From contig CAYQWX010000004.1 of the NCBI GenBank assembly GCA_964421355.1, positions 1 to 64,000 on the forward strand: DNA of 64,000 bases, written 5' to 3'. The notes below the pieces were generated by a model. It was not told where the DNA came from, searched no databases, and was given only the letters and a program-made list of their open reading frames with translations. The stretch is from JALTDM01 sp964421355. GTDB lineage: Bacteria; Bacteroidota; Bacteroidia; Bacteroidales; JALTDM01. Below, piece after piece: positions 59,453 through 64,000 of the stretch. Within the stretch, counting starts at the first letter, position 1. Each line of letters begins with the position of its first letter. Both the position numbers and the translations under genes were made by a program.

Positions 59453-62400
59453 TTATCTTAAAAGTGTTACATCTCCTATTTTTTCAATCATTTCACCATT
59501 AGAAAATTTTACTTTTACCTTCCAAACATACACATCTTGTTTGCATAATTTTCCCCGATAATAGCCATCCCAACCAATCTTGGGATCTTTGCTAACAAAA
59601 ATAAGTTCTCCCCAACGATTAAAAATATTCAATTCATATTCAACCACTCCTTTGAAAATAGGATGAAATACATCATTAGAAAAGTCATTGTCATTATAGT
59701 ATCCTCCATTTGGACCTGAGGGATTTGGGGTGAAAGCATTTGGAAAAATAATTTCTCCCGCACTTAATGCAGTTACAGCATTTTCTTCTGAATATGTATC
59801 ACTACATTGATAATCATTCCACACCGTTAATGTAATTGTATATGTGCCTTCTTCTGTGTATTGATGTGTGGGATTTTCTAATGTAGAAGTTGTATTATCT
59901 CCAAAATTCCAAAGAAAAGATGTTGCCCCTTCCGATTGATTATAACACTTTATCTCATCTCCAGGAATACTTACTTCCGAAGGCACTACCTTGAAAAATG
60001 CTGTGGGAGAAGGATATACTGTTATTGTGAGGTCCGATATATCATTGCCACCATTGCCTGTTACAACTAATTGAACAACATATTGTCCTTCCGTAGAATA
60101 TGTATGAGACGGACTTTCTTCAGTAGAAGACGAACCGTCACCAAAATTCCAGTAATAAGAATTAGCACCTGTACTATTATTTGTAAAGTTTACGGTAAGA
60201 GGAACACAACCTTCAGATGAATCTACTTCAAAACTTGAATTTGGCGGGCCATCGTTTATATTTATAATTTGAATAGCAGTATCTGAACAGTATTCGTTAT
60301 ATACCACTAATGAAATAGTATATGTACCTGATTGGGAATAGGTGTGGTATCCCGGTTGCATCACAGTAGTGCTATCTCCATCTCCCCAATACCATATATA
60401 TTGCCAATTTCCGGGGACTGTTTCATTGTTAATATTTACCGTGGAGTTGGGCATTGTCATAGTTGTTGGTGTTGCAGAAAATTGTGCTTGTGGAGAAGGA
60501 TAAACATGAATATTGGCATAAGCAGTATCTTTACACCCAAACATGCTTCCCGCAATCATTCTCACATTATAGACAAGTTCACTACCACCTGTATTGGTAT
60601 ATGTATGAGTTGGTTCTTCTTCTGTTGAAGATGTGCCATCTCCAAAATCCCATAAAAACGAGACACTCCCGTTTGTTTGATTATCAAACATTACGGTAAA
60701 AGGTGAACAGCCTACTGTATCACATGCAAATTGAGCAGTAAGGGCAGGATAAACAACCAATGTTTTCACAACAGAATCTTCACAGCCATAACTGTTTATT
60801 GCCCTCAAACTTATTTCAAAAGTGATAGGAGCAGTAGAATTATTTTCATAATAATGATAAATAGGATTCGTAGAATCTGTTGTATCCGAAGTGCCATCTC
60901 CAAAATCCCATATATAGTATTGGGCTCCGGTAGAATTATTGTCAAGTCTCAAATTATGAGTTCCACATACTGAGTTTATATCTGTGGAAAAATTAGCTTG
61001 CGGAGTTGGTAAAACATACAAATTTGCAAAAGAAGTATCTACACATCCAAGTTGTGATATACCTCGTACCCATAAGTTATATGATTCTACTCCACCTGAA
61101 GAATTTGCATAAAAGTGAGATTTTTGGTTTTCTGCAGAAATCTCATGCACTCCGTCACCATAATGCCATTCATAACTTACATATCCAGGATTGGCTGTAA
61201 GGACAGCATTTCCAGGAGAACATAAAGAATCAGGCTCTACAGTTAAGTTTATGTCAGGATTGGGATAAATAGTAACGAAATTTCCTGATGTATCTGTGCA
61301 GCCGTATTCTGAAATAGCGACAAGTGTTACATGGTAATATTGAATAAATGTAGTATCATTGTAAAATGTATGTGTTGGGTTTTCTGTAGTATCTAAAGAG
61401 GTACTATCTCCAAAAAACCAGTGGAAAGCCATAGCCCCATAAGACTCGTTAGTAAAAGTTATAGAATGTGGACTACATGCAGGAGTATTATCAAATGTGA
61501 AATGAGATTCTGGATTAGGATGTACGGTAACCGTTCCATAAGCAGTATCGGAACATCCTCCATTAGAGGCTACGAGAACTACATTATAAATAGAATCTGA
61601 ATTTCCTGTATTATAAAAAATATGATTCGGATTACTATTGTAAGAATAACCTCCATCTCCAAAATCCCAATGATAAGAGGTAGCAAACGCTGTGAGATTG
61701 TTAAATGTAACCGGATAAGGTGGACATCCTTCTGTATTTGCAGGTAAAAAATGGGCTTGAGGAGTTACAAGCAAATTAGCTGTAATTGTATCCGAAGAAG
61801 AACAAATATCATTTGTTTCTGTCCATACAAGCGTATAAACACCAAAAGAATCCGCATTAAAATAAGTATTCGGTGAATTTGGATTATTAAACCACCCGTT
61901 ACCGGGACCTGCTACTACTGACCACGTACCGTTTCCTATACTTGGTATAGCATTTATTTCTGAAAATAATCCACATACTGAAACATCATTCCCTCCATTG
62001 GCAGACGGAGTTTGAATAAATACTATTGTAACAGTATCTTCTGCAGCACAATGAGAGCCATTTATTTCTCTCCAAATAAAATTATAAACACCATAAGTAT
62101 CTACAGTTACAGTTGTATTAGGATTACTATTGTCTGTAAAGGATGCATTTCCTGGTCCTGAAAGTAAATACCAATTCCCTATTCCAATAGAAGGTGTGGC
62201 ATTCAATACAGCAGAGAGTCCGCATACACTATCATCTTCTCCAGCATAAGGAGTAGGATAAGGATAAACTATGACAGATGTGCTGTCTATTCCAACACAT
62301 CCGTTCCCGTCAGTTACACTCAATGCCAAATCGAAAGTATCAATAACGGAAGAATTAAATACTGGATTTTGTACTGTTGTTGAGTTTAACGGAACAGTTT

Positions 62401-63868
62401 CTCCTGTCCAGATAAAAGAAGTATATGTTCCGTTACCTCCTGATACATTTCCAAACAATTGGAAATCTTCATTCACACAGGGATCGGCAGGGGTAGGCAT
62501 TATTTGGACTACTACAGGAGAAACAGTTATGGTTAGTGGAGCAGAACTACTACAACCATTATCATCCGTTACTGTATATGTTAATGAATACACTCCACCC
62601 GTAGAAGAATTAAATATGGGATTTTGTATATTTGTAGCATTGAGATTCCCTACATCTCCACTCCACAAATGAGATATTATATTTCCGTCTCCTGTAGAAG
62701 GGTTACCATCTAACTGCAAATTATATCCCGGACATACAGTTGCAGGATTGCTCGGCAAAATATTTGGATGTGGAATATCGTAAACAAGAAGTTGAATGGA
62801 ATCACTATTGGAACATCCGTAAGCATTACTCACAGTATAATGTATTGTGTGTAGTCCCGGTCCTGCTACTGACGGGTCAAATGTACCACTACTTGCATTG
62901 GTAATACCATCTCCACTCCAAGAACCTCCGGAAGTAGCTGCTGTTAAGTTTACGGGGGTATCATTACTACAAAAAGGTCCTGCTGTATCTATGGTAGCAT
63001 CAGGTAATGGAACAATTACTATACGGGCAGTAGTTGTAACAGGAGGATAATCTCCGTTAATAGTATCAGCAGGGGGTCCTGGGATAGAAGGATCATCATA
63101 AGGATTGCAATAGTTCCAATTCCTCAAAGTTACTTCAAAATATTGTCCTACCGTAGCTGTTGGCGGCACATATATAGGTAAGCTGTATTCATTTGGGGGT
63201 TGAGGACTCCATACAGGAGTAGGCGTAATAGGAACTACGGCATCAGTATCGGGAAACGAAACACTTTGCCCATCAATTAGTACTCCTGATATTGTATAAT
63301 CTGTTCCATATATCCATTGTGTCCAACGGGTTGTTTCATTCGGATTATCTTGTTCTACTGGCGGGACACAATTAAAAGTACTTATATCTTGAAAAATAAC
63401 GGTTGCATCATTCCCCACACAAATATAATATGTTTGAGGATTTATTTCCATGTGTCCTCCATTAGCAGTATCAACATCCCATACAGTAACCATTTGTTCT
63501 TGCGACGAGCTCGAACACAACACCCCATTTACCTGCAATGTGGCAACAGGATGATATACACACTTATCACCTCCTTGCGGATACACATGAGTAGCAGTAG
63601 CTTGCCATTCCTGTAAAGATTGATCGGTATTGGTAGCACTTATTATATCAGAAGAGCCATCGTCCCAATCAAACACTATCTCTACGGGAGTACCTCCGTC
63701 ATTTACTCCTCTATATGTAACTTCCCAGGATACTGTAACCGGAGCACATAACTTGTCAGGAACAATATCATTAGCTTTTGAAGTAATATTACAACTTTGA
63801 GCTTTTGCATTCCACAAAAGCATGAAGTAAAATATTATAAGAAACGATATTTTAAAAAACTTCTTCAT
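59453..63868 (-). CDS. T9SS type B-sorted adhesin with multiple PKD repeats
   Basis: This is a 1471-residue surface protein. The signal peptide (1-23, ending NAKAQS) precedes an N-terminal beta region (about 25-290) and several Ig-like repeats (about 290-700, GPFCSNDTPVNLTAATSGGS and similar). About eight PKD domains follow (about 704-1365), recognised by WDFGDGG, WFFGDST, WHYGDGV, WDFGDGT, WYWGDGD and WNFGDGS. The C-terminal gliding-associated type B domain (about 1373-1471) reads IIFPNAFTPNPSGPNGG, IFNRWGELIFVSKD, GWDGYYRGK and ends EKIGDVTLLR. It is first in an operon with the PD40 protein and PorP/SprF. Likely role: extended stalk-like adhesin exported by T9SS. Confidence 0.93.
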   Translation of the reverse strand: MKKFFKISFLIIFYFMLLWNAKAQSCNITSKANDIVPDKLCAPVTVSWEVTYRGVNDGGTPVEIVFDWDDGSSDIISATNTDQSLQEWQATATHVYPQGGDKCVYHPVATLQVNGVLCSSSSQEQMVTVWDVDTANGGHMEINPQTYYICVGNDATVIFQDISTFNCVPPVEQDNPNETTRWTQWIYGTDYTISGVLIDGQSVSFPDTDAVVPITPTPVWSPQPPNEYSLPIYVPPTATVGQYFEVTLRNWNYCNPYDDPSIPGPPADTINGDYPPVTTTARIVIVPLPDATIDTAGPFCSNDTPVNLTAATSGGSWSGDGITNASSGTFDPSVAGPGLHTIHYTVSNAYGCSNSDSIQLLVYDIPHPNILPSNPATVCPGYNLQLDGNPSTGDGNIISHLWSGDVGNLNATNIQNPIFNSSTGGVYSLTYTVTDDNGCSSSAPLTITVSPVVVQIMPTPADPCVNEDFQLFGNVSGGNGTYTSFIWTGETVPLNSTTVQNPVFNSSVIDTFDLALSVTDGNGCVGIDSTSVIVYPYPTPYAGEDDSVCGLSAVLNATPSIGIGNWYLLSGPGNASFTDNSNPNTTVTVDTYGVYNFIWREINGSHCAAEDTVTIVFIQTPSANGGNDVSVCGLFSEINAIPSIGNGTWSVVAGPGNGWFNNPNSPNTYFNADSFGVYTLVWTETNDICSSSDTITANLLVTPQAHFLPANTEGCPPYPVTFNNLTAFATSYHWDFGDGGYSYNSNPNHIFYNTGNSDSIYNVVLVASNGGCSDTAYGTVTVHPNPESHFTFDNTPACSPHSITFTNESYGAMAFHWFFGDSTSLDTTENPTHTFYNDTTFIQYYHVTLVAISEYGCTDTSGNFVTIYPNPDINLTVEPDSLCSPGNAVLTANPGYVSYEWHYGDGVHEISAENQKSHFYANSSGGVESYNLWVRGISQLGCVDTSFANLYVLPTPQANFSTDINSVCGTHNLRLDNNSTGAQYYIWDFGDGTSDTTDSTNPIYHYYENNSTAPITFEISLRAINSYGCEDSVVKTLVVYPALTAQFACDTVGCSPFTVMFDNQTNGSVSFLWDFGDGTSSTEEEPTHTYTNTGGSELVYNVRMIAGSMFGCKDTAYANIHVYPSPQAQFSATPTTMTMPNSTVNINNETVPGNWQYIWYWGDGDSTTVMQPGYHTYSQSGTYTISLVVYNEYCSDTAIQIININDGPPNSSFEVDSSEGCVPLTVNFTNNSTGANSYYWNFGDGSSSTEESPSHTYSTEGQYVVQLVVTGNGGNDISDLTITVYPSPTAFFKVVPSEVSIPGDEIKCYNQSEGATSFLWNFGDNTTSTLENPTHQYTEEGTYTITLTVWNDYQCSDTYSEENAVTALSAGEIIFPNAFTPNPSGPNGGYYNDNDFSNDVFHPIFKGVVEYELNIFNRWGELIFVSKDPKIGWDGYYRGKLCKQDVYVWKVKVKFSNGEMIEKIGDVTLLR

Positions 63869-63909
63869 CTATTATTTTTACGAATAAATAAAGGTTAAAG
63901 TTGCTATTT

Positions 63910-64000
63910 TTATTTTACAATCACTTTTTTTATAACAGCTTCACCTTTCTTGTCTTCAAACATAAATGTCAATAATCCTTTTCTAATTTTTTTTGTGTTA
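63910..64000 (-). CDS. C-terminal end of a secreted protein, probably T9SS type A-sorted (partial)
   Basis: The minus strand has an open frame running off the right edge, ending at a TAA at 63910-63912. The last residues read RKGLLTFMFEDKKGEAVIKK then VIVK. The pattern (Lys-Gly-hydrophobic strand, acidic-Lys-Gly turn, final KKVIVK) matches the last two strands of a type A sorting domain, as in the proteins ending at 2673 and 13781. Only about 30 residues are in view. It lies 41 bases upstream of the adhesin gene on the same strand. Confidence 0.5.
   Translation of the reverse strand, partial: NTKKIRKGLLTFMFEDKKGEAVIKKVIVK

Noticed and set aside
1..64000. CRISPR arrays, insertion sequences, tRNA or rRNA genes, restriction or defence islands
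   Set aside because: No regularly spaced repeats, transposase or nuclease motifs, or cloverleaf candidates other than tmRNA were seen on reading both strands.

Overview
The window looks like chromosomal DNA from an uncultured or little-studied member of the Bacteroidota. It is strongly AT-rich by eye. It carries type IX secretion (T9SS) cargo with both kinds of C-terminal sorting domain, two PorP/SprF-family proteins, DUF5686 and DUF4175 proteins, a YifB/ComM ATPase, a DAHP synthase-chorismate mutase fusion and a tmRNA tag ending in ALAA. Many genes have a TAnnTTTG box, the known -7 element of Bacteroidota promoters, about 14 to 32 bases before the start codon, and Shine-Dalgarno sequences are mostly absent. 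I see no rRNA, tRNA, CRISPR array, transposase or prophage.

Layout. 1-2.7 kb: a TPR-SpoIIE phosphatase and a small T9SS-sorted protein. 2.8-8.2 kb: an acyl-CoA synthetase, a sirtuin/radical-SAM pair, a damaged or frameshifted small secreted protein, and a BadF-type sugar kinase. 8.5-13.8 kb: a 1756-residue T9SS cargo protein built from duplicated modules. 13.8-17.6 kb: an RsbW-like ATPase and a DUF4175 protein. 17.7-21.7 kb: PutP-like symporter, YbeY, a TorF-like porin and an ammonium channel. 21.9-28.9 kb: a long same-strand run (YwqK-like, DUF5686, lipoprotein, orphan response regulator, CPBP protease, YifB) ending at the RNase P RNA. 28.9-31.3 kb: barrel protein, glycosyltransferase and ECF sigma factor. 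31.4-37.0 kb, minus strand: arginine deiminase, then mreD, mreC, lolA and ftsK. 37.2-37.6 kb: tmRNA. 37.7-42.7 kb: T9SS adhesin, PorP/SprF and an alkyltransferase-like DNA repair protein. 42.7-45.2 kb: three shikimate-pathway genes in an overlapping operon. 45.3-51.1 kb: a head-domain-like surface protein and a large TPR-PAS-SpoIIE phosphatase flanked by two bacteriohemerythrins. 51.3-56.8 kb: lipoprotein, ndk, arginine decarboxylase, mqnE, glycosyltransferase and patatin. 56.9-64 kb: a second adhesin/PD40/PorP operon and the tail of one more secreted protein.

How the genes fit together. The cell appears to display large adhesins through T9SS; each of the two type-B-sorted adhesins sits beside its own PorP/SprF paralogue. 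Signalling genes include two SpoIIE-type phosphatases, an RsbW-like kinase fold, an ECF sigma factor and a lone OmpR-type regulator. Menaquinone is probably made by the futalosine route (mqnE).

The most interesting candidates are: the hemerythrin/TPR-PAS-SpoIIE locus, a possible diiron oxygen or redox input to partner switching; a small secreted-protein gene with a perfectly phased A_AAA_AAG slippery heptamer whose -1 extension ends exactly on the ATGA start of another tiny ORF; and an O6-alkylguanine transferase homologue whose catalytic Cys is replaced by Ala. Functions are read from motifs and family knowledge; no database search was possible.
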